Source: Serendipita indica DSM 11827
Taxonomy: Eukaryota; Basidiomycota; Agaricomycetes; Sebacinales; Serendipitaceae
Length of the DNA stretch: 64,000 nt
Direction of reading: 5' to 3'
Assembly (NCBI GenBank): GCA_910890315.1
Contig: CAJVGD010000012.1
Coordinates: 310,001-374,000, forward strand
Part shown: in pieces, positions 1-14,042 of the stretch
Layout of the letters: each line of letters begins with the position of its first letter
How positions within the stretch are numbered: position 1 is the stretch's first letter
Notes under the pieces: model-generated
What the model was told of the DNA's origin: nothing
What the model saw: only the letters and a program-made list of their open reading frames with translations
The model's database searches: none
Program-made: the position numbers and the translations under genes

Positions 1-330
1 AGTAGCGAGCCATGAAGCACCAAAGGATAGGAGAAAAAATCAGGAATTACAGCGTCGTGCGTGAGTAAGCACGAGTTGGGCATTTTGGTGTACCGTTTGA
101 GCATCGGAGAAGGGACCTTCTCCGCGAGAGCGTAATGCATTGGAGGATGACCCAAAAGAGAAGTGAGAAAGAGGGAAAAAGGAGGGCTGTCCCAACCAAG
201 GCTCCGAGAGCGGTGAGGGTTGACGGTTGAGAAGACGGAAGAGGACGCTAACCGAGGGGAACAGAAAGCAGTAGGGATACGGAAGCGGGGAGGTAAGGGA
301 GTGTCGGAACCTCATCGACGATCTACACCT

Positions 331-2055
331 TTATGCGTATGTGTAGCCGACTGGAGCTTGCTGGTAGGGAGCGAAGGAAGGTTGAATGTTGTACGGTTGC
401 TCGACATTGGCATAGCTTGGGACGATGTTTGCATCACGGCTGTAAACGTATCGCTCATAAGCATACGACTCGGACGGATATGGCTTGGCGTCGTCCGAGT
501 ATGCCGATGACCACGACTGTGGGTACGCGACATTGTCCACGTACTCGACTTTGGCCTCGAGACATTGAGCAGAGTCGGAGCGAGGTGAGGATTGAGCAAA
601 AGTAGCCGAGAGCGGGGAGTATCCGCGGCTAGACATGCCGCCCTGAGTCAACGCGTTCCTAGAATAGAGTCAGTGACCTGTTTCACCAAAAGTAAAAAAA
701 ACGAGGGATACGTACGAACCACGTCGTTGTTCAGGTTGCCATCCCGTTGGGGCGCCAACCACTTCTTCTTCGTACCCGTGTTCATTAAATGAAGCGACCG
801 AGCCATAGTGTGAGAGACTCGATGGGGTGTCGCTTCCGGAGACGGAGCGAATGTGCGAAAAGGTTGCCTCCGTTTCCCTGTCTGCATCTGGGCGAGCGGG
901 CATGCCAAACACAAAGTCCGATGCAGGCAGAGGCCCTGCGGAAATACCCGAGGCGCTGGACGAATAAGAAGATGGATACATTGGGTGGCTTTGCTGGGGA
1001 TACAAGATGCCGTTGATGCTTGCGTAAGTCGTCAGGGACAAGTTGGAGTTGTCGACACTGGTGAGAAATGCGGGAGAAGAATTGGAACGCTGGTGTTGGA
1101 AGTCTTGCGAGTACGGGACGGCCTGGATGTGCGGGAGCGATCCGCGTGGCGCAAAAATATGCCTTGGATATGCAAGGGGTTGTTGGCTGGAACCATTGTC
1201 AGAGCCATAGTTGACCGACTCTACGATTGCGTCGTGTTGCGAGTAGAGAGCATCGATGGGGCTGGTCACGCTCGAGGTCGGGTGCGACGAAAGCGGACTG
1301 AGAACGTCAGACTGGACATATGTGCCTATCGAGTCGACAGGCGAGGTGACGTTTGGCGTGTCCATGGGCGAAGAAGTCTCGATCGCGTCCGCGGGTCCTG
1401 CGGCCATATCCTTGGGCTGTTGCTCTTCCAGGCTCTTTTGAGCACGTTTTGCAAGTGTCTTATCCTTTGCACGTCTAGCTGGTGCGTGAGAAATGGGATC
1501 TCGATCTATTTGCCAATGGGGACAAACCTGTTTTGGAACCAGACCTGGACGTTGCGCGGGGTCATGTCCAGCTGGACGGCGAGTGTCTTGCGGAGATTGC
1601 CGTCTGGCTTTTGCGTGGTGCGGAACGTCTCTTCGAGCACCTTGAGCTGCTGACGGGTTGTCCTCTTGCGATGCTTGACCTCGTTTGGTCTATAGGAAAA
1701 GAATGAAGACTGCTTCCATTCAGTTCCGTCTAGACGGCCGACATGCTGGGGCACGAGATCGGAGCCGGTCGGATAACCCGTAAAGGACTGTTGATGCGCT
1801 GGGAGCGAGCTAGGATAAGTAAAGTCGACAATGCCTTCAAATGGTGGGGCTGCGTGGGACTGGGCCATTGGGGGCCGTGGGTACGCAGACGGGACAGCCG
1901 CCGAAATCGCTTGCAAGTTTCGGTGTGCGGGGGCTTGGAAGGAGGCTAGAAGGAGGCAGACTATCAGCCCTGCGGCGATACTGATGGGCCTAGGTGGCTA
2001 TCGCCCCAGGTGGTGGGTGGGCGCAACACTCACCGGAGTTGAGTGAAGAGGCCAT
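331..2055 (-). CDS. Homeodomain transcription factor (four exons)
   Basis: A DNA-binding regulator expected in the nucleus. I join four exons (2034-2055, 1528-1945, 716-1474, 331-658) into a frame of 508 residues starting MASSLNSASF. The homeodomain lies at about residues 97-156: a basic N-terminal arm (KHRKRTTRQQ) and a recognition helix with VQVWFQNRRAK, so the invariant Trp, Phe, Asn and Arg are all present. The 53-nt intron at 1475-1527 interrupts the recognition helix codons, and splicing restores NRRAKDKTLAKRA exactly. The rest is low-complexity, rich in Ser, Pro, Tyr and Gln, typical of fungal activators. It looks like a typical 60-residue homeodomain outside the mating-type locus, in the class that includes Agaricomycete developmental regulators such as Hom1 and Hom2. 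I cannot assign it to either. No partner homeodomain gene is adjacent, which argues against a mating-type locus. Confidence 0.88.
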
Positions 2056-2683
2056 TTGGGCGGGCAGAAAAGCAGAAAATTATTATCGATAAGTAGTAGA
2101 GGCGCAGATCGAGTTATAAGGCGAGTTTGCTATGGCTTTGATTCGGCGGGGGCGCGGTTCACAGTCGACGGCCGACGAGGGGGAGCAATTTCGACCAGGC
2201 TGCGAGGCGAAAAATTGGGAGAAAATAGAGGAGAGTATGTAGACTAGAGAAGATGCAGAAATGGACCAGACAAAGCGAGCCAAAGGGCTAGGATCCCGAG
2301 ATCGATGGAGACTCGACACGGGGGGCAACTAGAGACTCGGGGTGTCACAGCTCGAGATCACAGACACCGTCTTGGAGCGTCGTCGATGCACAAAACGTCC
2401 TCGACAAGTCCTGTTTTGCTGGCCAGATCGCAGTGGGAGGGGGCGAAGCTTGAAGCGTCTCAGGCACCAAAGAGGCCGCACATCGGGGGCACTGGAGTCA
2501 GCCGTCACGCGTAAGCCAGCCTTTAGCTTCTAATATTCAGCCGCGGTCGAACAGCCGCATGTCCTACTATTGCACAACGAAAGAAACAACAAAAACACAG
2601 ACCGCTCTAAAAGACAGGCAGCCAGATCCCCTCAAACGGATAATTGACTGGAAGAAAATGAATACCTTGGGCACCCTCAACGT
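2056..2683. other. Intergenic region, upstream of the homeodomain gene
   Basis: About 630 nt between the start codon of the homeodomain gene and the stop codon of WEE1, both on the minus strand. It must hold the promoter of the homeodomain gene and the WEE1 3' end. Only short unrelated reading frames are present. I see no repeat, tRNA or conserved motif that I can name. Confidence 0.5.
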
Positions 2684-5577
2684 CTATTGGCCCTTTCCGT
2701 CCACGCCCAGTATGTGTTTCACAAAGCCCGCCCGCTCCTCCGCCAATGGAGAACCAAGGATGGCCGGTCGTCCTTCACGCGCCGCTTCTGCTCGTTTCGT
2801 ATTCATCCATGCGCGTGCACGGCCAACAATCACGTCTCGACACACTTGGTCGACCATCAATCGCTTGCCCGGCTCCGTGCGCATCATGCCGCGTATAAGT
2901 TGCACCAATCTTGCGCTCAGGCCCTCAAAGTGCGCATCATCAAAATCTTCCTGACGGAGTCTCTGCCATGGCGTACCCCTAGGCTACCATCAGCGACTAC
3001 CTCCATTACGGCGATGAAGTCGGGACGTACATGTCTGGGACCACAATGTTGGCAGCGGCCTCGAGGATGACCATACCAAAGCTATTCGGTCCTTCGTCAG
3101 CCCGGACACAACAACAGTCTGCAAAAGGACTAGCGCACCTGAACATGTCCGCAGCCTTGCCATAGACACCGCGTAAGATCTCTGGCGCCATGTATTCTCG
3201 GTCTCCTTCCCGCTCAAAGTCACCTGTCATCTGTCGTGGCCAGGCACTCGCCATGCCAAAGTCTCCTATCAATAGGCGACCCTCATCAGAGACTAGAATG
3301 TTGGCCGGCTTGAGGTCGAGATGAATGAACCCGTTAAAATGGATGAATTGGAGTCCCTATGAGTAAAGTTAGCTCCGTCCCCATTGTCACGAGTGCACAT
3401 ACGTCGCCTACATCCGCCACAATCTTCCAAATGTACCCCTCGTCCAGCTTGTCAAACTTTTTGCCGTACTCATTGAGGAACGTAGACAAGTTCCCCATCT
3501 GGCAGAGCTCAGTTTGGATGTGGAGATGGTCTTCCTCGTCCCAACTGTCAATGTACCGTAGCACATTTGGGTGACCGCCGCGCTCTGTGAGCGTTTTGAG
3601 GGCATCAACTTCTTCTCTGAGACGCATTCTATGGCGTGGTCCCGTATACCGCTCGCTCTTCTTCACGGCATATTCGGCATTGCGGAGTCGGTCGTGGACC
3701 CGAAGAACCTGACCGAATTGGCCATGGCCAAGCTCTCCAAGAACTTGAAACTGGTTGGCGAATCGACCTTCTTCATCCTCTTGAGATACACGAGCGGTGA
3801 TAATGTGGAAGCGGCTGCTCGAGCGGCGAGGCGCTGTTGGTCGGCGAGGTTCGGCGTTGCCAGCTCCTTGAATTGCGCTCAGCAAGTCTGGATTCTTAGT
3901 TAGTTAGTAGAAAGAATGCATTGGTCTACTTACTAGCCGCTCGATAACGCGTCGGTGTTTCCTCGAAGCTGCTCGCCTCCGAGATGCTATCGACAGAAGA
4001 GGAAGCGCTTGTGAGGCCAGATTGATCGCATCGTTTCAAAAAGTCTGTCAGAATGGTGGGTCGCTGCTTCATGGGCGATCTTGCCGTCGTGATTGGCTTT
4101 TTCTCGGGTGAGGGAGATCGGATCACGCCCGCGAGATCAAAACGAGAGTTGGGCATAGACTTGCGGCCTGTAGAGAATGAGACACGGCAGACATGCAGGT
4201 TGGGGACTGACCTTTGGAAATGGCTGAGGGCGCAACGGAGGCCTTAGGACGAGGGACAGAAGAAAACATACGCCCGGATTGGATTCTTTTCGTGGGAGTT
4301 CGTGGTCTTGCTTTAGGCTCTGCTTCATTTTTTCCAGGAGCGTGATCGAAGAGTACTTTTAGAGCAGGTTGGTCGGTCACCGAATCAGCTAGCACATGCT
4401 CTGGTCCCCACTTTGCCGATCTACGAAGTGCACGAGATGTTGGCGTGATACCATCCACGCCAGGACCACTGACAGGCAATCGTAGGTGAGGTAGCTCGCG
4501 AACAGCCGAACGACTCTTGACAGGTGAATCAGGCTCTGAGCCGTCACTGACGACTACCCCAGAGTCTCTTGGCTTGAATTTTTTAACGAGACCGGGTTCG
4601 TCAAAAGGTGGCTTTGAAGGCGATGAAAACTTGAAGAAGTCGTCGTCATCGTCATCATCACATGCGGCCGGTTGACTAGAAGGAGGTGGGACCTCATTGG
4701 TCGCGGGTGAAAGGATTGCAGGGCCCCCAAAGAGAACGTGGGCTTGCGATACTTGTCGCTCGAAGCCGCGTGTTTTGGGCTGGTCATGATGAAATTCGGT
4801 AGCAAGTGCGAGCAGCTTGGGGGGGTCCAGAGGTGTGTCGAAGAAGTACTCCAACAAGTCGCTAGATTCTGCTCGGGCATGTGGTGGATTCATCATCCGC
4901 AAGCCCTTGCGAGCAGAGGGCGACATCTCTGGAGGCGAAAATGACTCGGAGCGTGCATCGCAGTCCGCATTGGATGCAGCCTCGCCCAACGAAAGCTTCT
5001 TCAGGGAAGCCTGGTTCGACCTGAGCAAATTGTCGACGTCCCTTGCTGGACGCTCCGGCGTCATCACTGTTGTAGTTTGACTCGCTAGTGCAGATTTGAC
5101 AGGTGCGGGGATGCGAGATGGCACTGATAGCCTCGGCTTTGCACGTTGGCTGCTGGTGGCTCCGGGTGTGGGCTCTTCGGGCTTTTCGAGCGAACGGCGC
5201 TTGCGAGACTGTTCAGAGGAGGAAGGACGCGGGCGACGAACGCCGCTCAAGCGTCTGTTGTGTGAATCGCCAAAGGGCGACAGAGCCTGGGCGGCGTTAT
5301 CTGATGCGACGCGTCGTCGTGTGGGCATGGGTGTTGATGATTGTGCTTCAGACTTGTGCGGGTAGGTTGGGTCACGAGAGCTGGACTGGGGCTCTTCTAT
5401 GTCAGCGTTGTCGTGTTCGTCACCGCTCGGCATGTTCAAGGGCGCATTTCCAGCAGTACTATAGCGATGAAGTCGTGGTCTAGGTTGGATAGCCAATTTC
5501 AGCCTGGCAGACGCGTCCTGCGAGCGCGTAACACGGCCAGAGGACTGTGGTATCGTTGGCACGGTTTGCACCGGCAT
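2684..5577 (-). CDS. WEE1: Wee1-type mitotic inhibitor kinase
   Basis: Wee1 kinases phosphorylate the inhibitory tyrosine of Cdk1 and hold cells in G2. The N-terminal half, about 480 residues from MPVQTVPTIP, is Ser/Pro/Arg-rich, contains an acidic Asp run and looks disordered, as is usual for a Wee1 regulatory region. The kinase domain follows: glycine loop LGHGQFGQV, YAVKKSE with the VAIK lysine, a Wee1-like YIDSWDEEDHLHIQTELC stretch, catalytic loop HLDLKPAN, DFGMA, and EGDREYMAPEIL. Two later splice joins restore ADMFSFGMVILEAAANIV and PDMGTPWQRLRQEDF, which match the Wee1 pattern ending in a short C-terminal tail. The start lies only about 160 nt from the GCN5 stop, so its promoter is short or runs into GCN5. 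Family assignment is firm. The exact splice sites in the N-terminal part were not all checked. Confidence 0.93.
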
Positions 5578-5735
5578 TGTAGACGTTATAGAGAGATGGC
5601 AGCAAGTCGATTTCGAGGCCGTCGGGCGCGTTTTGCGAAATCAACAAGTCGTGGTCGGAGGACAAACAGAGTTCGGTGCACGTGACTACCTGGCGCCCAC
5701 AACAAGTTGTTCTACAAAATCGAATAAAATGCACG

Positions 5736-8087
5736 TTATTCTTTTTCCATCAGTTCCTTGAGAAGACTCGTCTCAAAATACCGGTTCAACTTGATTGCCG
5801 CCTTTGCGTATACCGAGTCTTGAGGATTGTACAGAAGGCAATTTTCGACAATTGCTCGGACATCGGCAACAAATGCATCAACTTGTGCATACTTCCCACC
5901 TTCCAGTTTGGTTTGCATTGTATGCAGATCTACCCACGAGTCAGCTTGAGAGCGGTAAACACGATATTACGCGCCCATGGGATTCTTGATAAACTCGTAA
6001 TAGTCCGGAACATCCTGCTTGTTTACAGGAACACGGAATGGCCAAGACTGTTGATGGGCCTGGAGCGCACGCAGCGCACGAGTCATACGAACATAGTCAG
6101 GAGGCTTGATATTCGCAGGGCTGGAAATGGTTAGTAGATAGTACGGAAACGATCACCCACGCACAGCTCTTGGACCGTTGGGTGTGAGGTCCACCCAGCC
6201 TCCACTGTCGAAATTAGCATACGTATTCAAAATCTACCGGAATACTCACCGAGACCGGGTATATCTTCGTACTTGAGGACGGTAGGAGAGTGACCCTCTT
6301 GGAACGCTGCAATCCCAGGGCGAACAATATGTGAAGACGAACGACTGCGAATCTTCTCTATCACCCATGCCTTTTGTTGAGCCAGTGTTTCGCGAATGGT
6401 GGTATAATCAACAGGGACCAAAGTGCACTGAGGATTGTTAGAGTAGATGTGTAAGATAACTCGTACTAGACCAAACCTGAAGCAGTGTAGCACCTTCATA
6501 ATCCTTGATGTATCCAGCCCACTGAACGCGATCAAGAGTTACATCTTTTGAAAAGCCCTAGCAAATCATTTAGATGTGACCGGTGGGAGGGAGGACGAAC
6601 CTGTTTCTTGAAGTAGCCAATAGCATAATTGTCCGCGTAAGTTAGGAAATAGTTTACATTCTGATAGGTGTCTTGGATATGCTTCTTGAAGTGATCCATC
6701 AAGTGTCCACCATAGCCTTTGATCTGGTTGGCGCTCGACACAGCACAGAAGACGATTTCAATGAAGCCTCTGTGTGCAAATGGACGATACGTGATACCAG
6801 CAACGACTTTGTATCCGTGTTTGATCATTGCAAGGCCCCTCGAATTCCGATCCATCACCAGACGAGTAATGTATTCTCGAGGCATCTTGGGTAGCTGCCG
6901 TTGAAACAAATTCTTGAGACCGGTCAAGACGATATACGACCGCTCTTCGCCATCGTTCTTGACAGCTGTGTACTGAATATATCCCCTTCGATGCTCCTCC
7001 ATTACAATCTTCTCTTTCGGGGGTAACTATTATACTGTGTTAGCACCATTTGCCCTGGGACAGCTCAACTTACATCAATTGACATTGGAGCTGATTCTTC
7101 CGGGGCAGTCGTAGCCGTTTCCGCAACTGATTCCAGTTCAACCGCGTCATCTTCAACTTTGATCTTTGGGACATGTGCAGATATTCCATTCGTCTGTGGG
7201 GCAGCAACAGTTCCAGATGCGCCACCGCCTGCCCGTTTCTTTGCCCCTCGTGCATTCGTTCTTGCGCCACTTAGTACGGGAACGGGAGGAGCTTTCTTAG
7301 ATCCTTTGGTGATGCTCTTGGTCGGAAGGGGCGCTCCCTTTTCTCTGTCATCCGCGGCTTCTTCTTCGTCAGAAGAGTTTATCCGTCGCCGTTGCCTAGC
7401 TGGTGCGTTTGGTACATCACTCAGCTCAGATGATGATTGAGAGCGGGACCTTTTGCTCTTTTCTGGCTCAGACACTAAGTATGAAAAGCACAATCAGATG
7501 AGTCGAACGCGAGCAGTCTACCGACCTCCAGACATCATCGAGTCAGGTGAGCCATCTCTAGCTTTGAAAGAGGCGTCTCGTTCTTCACCAGGTGGTAACT
7601 CCATCTGCTTTCGAAGACTTTGTATCGTTTCATCCGCATCGTCAGTCTGGCTGAAATCGTCCAAATGCTCTACTTCCTGCGCTATTAGTGAGATTTATGT
7701 CGCGTTGTGAACATAGTGCCGACTCACATCGAGAAACTCGTCGATCCTCAGCGCAACCCTAGCCCTACGGTTGATTTCGCCGTCGACTAGTCGATCCAGA
7801 GCTCCGTGTCTATGCCACGAATGTCCACAAGCACATTTTGTCGACTGCGTGTTAAAGTCTGCATCCTCCTGCTCGAGCACAATCTCGACTTCTTGGTCGA
7901 CTCCAGGATGTAAGCCTTGACATTCACACAAGGTACACGGACAGTGTCGTGCAATTCGTATCAGCTTAATGTCTCCATCTGCCTCGAGCGTCGGTGAGGG
8001 TACAGAAATGGAGGCATTTGACAGCCGAAGTGGACAGGAGCAAGACACCAATCGGGTAAATACCACTGGCGAGTAAAAACAGTGCAA
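5736..8087 (-). CDS. GCN5: Gcn5 histone acetyltransferase with bromodomain (5' end uncertain)
   Basis: Gcn5 is the catalytic subunit of SAGA-type complexes and acetylates histone H3 tails in the nucleus. The GNAT domain is clear at 6530-7010: [19 protein letters not shown], the beta strand [14 protein letters not shown] carrying the catalytic Glu, and the acetyl-CoA loop QIKGYGGHL. The C-terminal bromodomain includes [20 protein letters not shown] and a closing segment with [12 protein letters not shown]. Between about 7060 and 7500 is a charged, Ser-rich linker with a likely nuclear signal ([14 protein letters not shown]). Further upstream, 7700-8060, the frame carries a Cys/His-rich block ([10 protein letters not shown], then [12 protein letters not shown]) that joins in frame through [13 protein letters not shown]. 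No ATG begins that frame before the TFB1 stop at 8113, so a first exon is missing or cryptic. The core assignment is firm and the N-terminus is not. Confidence 0.92.
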
Positions 8088-8112
8088 TGCAATGATTAAT
8101 ATACATTATATC

Positions 8113-10375
8113 TAGCGCTTTCCTGCAGCAAACTTGACTGCTTTGTCAACAGCGGTGAGAGTGGGTTTGAAAGCCTGAACGATGTGAGGCAATCACCAAA
8201 GATTTGCAGTATCAACGCACCTCTGATACGCCGTTTTTGTCCCAACGGTTCGCCGCTGCTTGGTTGACGAGGTCTTCTATCCGCTTTTGATTTACCAGCA
8301 ATCGGTCCCGCATGGCTCCAATCTTCTGTGCTCGTTCTTCTGGAGCAGGTCGTTTGACGCCTTCTGGAGTCGGATACACAAAAAACCAGAACTGGCGAAG
8401 ATATTCGTTTGTAGTAGATTCAAGCGTCTGCATCTGTTTCAGGAACTCTGGAGATACATTGACTGCTCGATGTCAGAACCATTTGTAATTTGGACCACGT
8501 AGTACATACGACGAGACGACTTGATCCTCGTTCGAGAGGAGATGTTGGATGAAATAGCCTTGAACGCAGCTGTCCCTGCTTGGCCATCCAGCTGGACCTA
8601 TAATCGTTTAGAACGCCTCGATGCAATAGATGCATTTACCGTCTTTAATCTATGCTCCCAGTTCAATATTTGTCCCTTGAGATTTACGACTGCAGCCTTG
8701 TTGTCCACGGTAGGGGCACTTCCCGACGCTCCACTGCGTCCTTCGAAATAGCGTTGTCGATTCTGCATATCGAGTGGTATACCAGGGTCGTCTCCTCCTC
8801 CATGTAGATCCTCAATATCGATCTCGTCATAATCGTTCGCCTACGGCCCGTCAATACTCGCGCCAAAAGTCTAGAGGATACCGACCTCGTTCATGTGCTC
8901 CAGCTTGGTTCGGCGCACGGGCTGTACGGTCCCGCTGTCATGATTTCTAAGCAAAGTTGTCGAATGCGGCGTTGAGCACATACAGAGCTGTGTTGAGTAG
9001 CCTCTCCGAATGTTCGTTGAATTTTCGCATGAGCGGAAGTGAAGCTTTTTGCTTTCCGGCCTGCATCGTCACATCGCGAATATTTCCGGTCTGATCAAAT
9101 GTCAGCATGTAATCAGACTAATAATGAAGTTAATGTTCCTCGACATGATCCTCTTCCGTCGCCGCCAAATCCACCAGCCGATTGACGGCATCATTTCTTA
9201 TATGTCGAGGTTGAAGTTCTGTAACACGCTGTCAACAACATGGAGGATATGGCGAGCGGCTCACCGTTGTCGACCGGTTCGAGATACTTGTCGAATATTG
9301 GATCTGCTTTGATAACATGCTGAGTAGCAGTAGATCGCACTGAAGCCCTATGGTTGTGATACAACTGTGACTCAAAGTATCGCTTCCAGAATTCCTCTTT
9401 TGTCATCTAATGGCACATCAGACGAGCGTACGTTTCCTTTGAACCGACTCACATTATTTGGTACATTTTCGACCCACACACGCTTCACTACCGGCCATTC
9501 GTCAAATATCTCCTGGATCAGCTGTGGAGTGATCGATATCTTGATGTCACCAGAGGCAGAAACGCCAGGTTTGGGATCAACCAATCTCGAAGACTTGCCC
9601 TTTTTCTGAGCATCTGTGACCGCAGCTTCGTCAAGTAAATGCTAAGAAGATTAGCTACTGCGGTATCCAAGAGGGTGTATGCACCTGACGCGACGCCCAG
9701 AAGTCATTCTCGGACATTTTACCAGCAATTACAACCGCACTATGGAGCGCAGCTAGCTCTGGATCTCGCATCAAGATACGTTTTCGAAGGCGATACATTC
9801 TCGCCGCTTGCTCCTTTGCTGGATCCACCGTCGGGATGGTGACCGCAGGAGGAGGGGGCAGCGTCGATGGTTCTGGAGGATCCTCCTCCATCGCATTAGG
9901 ACTCGCGACTTGCTGTTCACAGCAACGTTCAGATCAAATCCCTGGAGCGATTATAGACTCACATCAGGTGTGGCCACTTCTGAAGGACCTGCCGTCGACG
10001 CCTGCGTCATGCTTTCACGAATCAAAATCTTGACTTGGTCTCGAAACGCGTCTCGGTTCACAAAGCATTGCGGTTCCTCGCCCGTGAACACAAAGTTGTA
10101 ATCAACATCGTTTGCTACGATTTTGAGCTTTGGTGGCTTGGCTCCGGTCTTGTTCGCGAACAAATCTTGACGATTTTTGATTAAGAAGAGACTTCACCCT
10201 CATAAATCTCAAACATACTGGTGCAGTCTTGCGTGAAAAGCTGCACGAGGGGTTCACCCGTCTCGGGATGAACCCATACGATCCGAAATGGATAATCTGT
10301 GAGGTATAGATAACCCTCCGTCTTCTTATAGATCGCTCGGGCTGCCAACAAGGTTGCCGTATTCCCTTCCGACAT
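8113..10375 (-). CDS. TFB1: TFIIH core subunit Tfb1/p62
   Basis: A subunit of the TFIIH core, needed for RNA polymerase II initiation and nucleotide excision repair. The N-terminus from MSEGNTATLL is the PH-like domain: KKTEGYLYLTDYPFRIVWV and later KLKIVANDVDYNFVF. A 53-nt intron joins QDCTN to LFANKTGAKP. Two BSD-type segments follow, one around RMYRLRKRILMRDPELAAL..SENDFWASRQ and one around KEEFWKRYFESQLY, the usual FW pair. The C-terminus runs through TNEYLRQFWFFVYPTP to a basic end, KAVKFAAGKR. It is cut by many introns of about 50 nt. The gene lies head to tail with GCN5, whose frame opens only about 25 nt after this stop. Confidence 0.92.
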
Positions 10376-10607
10376 GGTGGTTACGGTTCAAGAGGGTTGG
10401 CTCAAATTCAAAACACAAGAGGGGGATCGTCAAAACTCAAGGGCAAGCCCTCGATCTTTATCATGAGAGAGAAACAGATAACAGCAGCCATTCGGACGCA
10501 TACGAAGCAATAATACACCATCAGGAATTCGTGAAAGCACCCGTCAATCATGCGCGTAAGGGAGGCACCGCATAGTTTCCTCTGTCAACGCCAAGCGTCC
10601 ATCATCT
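10376..10607. other. Intergenic region between YAK1 3' end and TFB1 5' end
   Basis: Spacer of about 230 nt between two minus-strand genes. It should contain the TFB1 promoter and the YAK1 polyadenylation region. I see no additional feature. Confidence 0.4.
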
Positions 10608-14000
<3,393 letters not shown>

Positions 14001-14042
14001 CGCAGTGGCCAGCTCCAAGTCTTCAACTTGGTCCCAACCACC
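14001..14042. promoter_or_regulatory. Very short bidirectional promoter between YAK1 and RSE1
   Basis: Only 42 nt separate the start codons of two divergent genes. Both transcripts must therefore begin inside this gap or, more likely, start within or upstream of the partner's coding region. I see no clear TATA box. The interval follows from choosing ATG 14000 for YAK1 and ATG 14043 for RSE1. Confidence 0.5.

Noticed and set aside
331-2055. Mating-type HD locus
   Set aside because: Only one homeodomain gene is present, without a divergent partner, and the homeodomain is of the typical kind.
2684-5577. HLD in place of HRD in the Wee1 catalytic loop as a sign of an inactive kinase
   Set aside because: Fungal Wee1 kinases commonly have a hydrophobic residue here; the catalytic Asp, Lys and DFG are intact.
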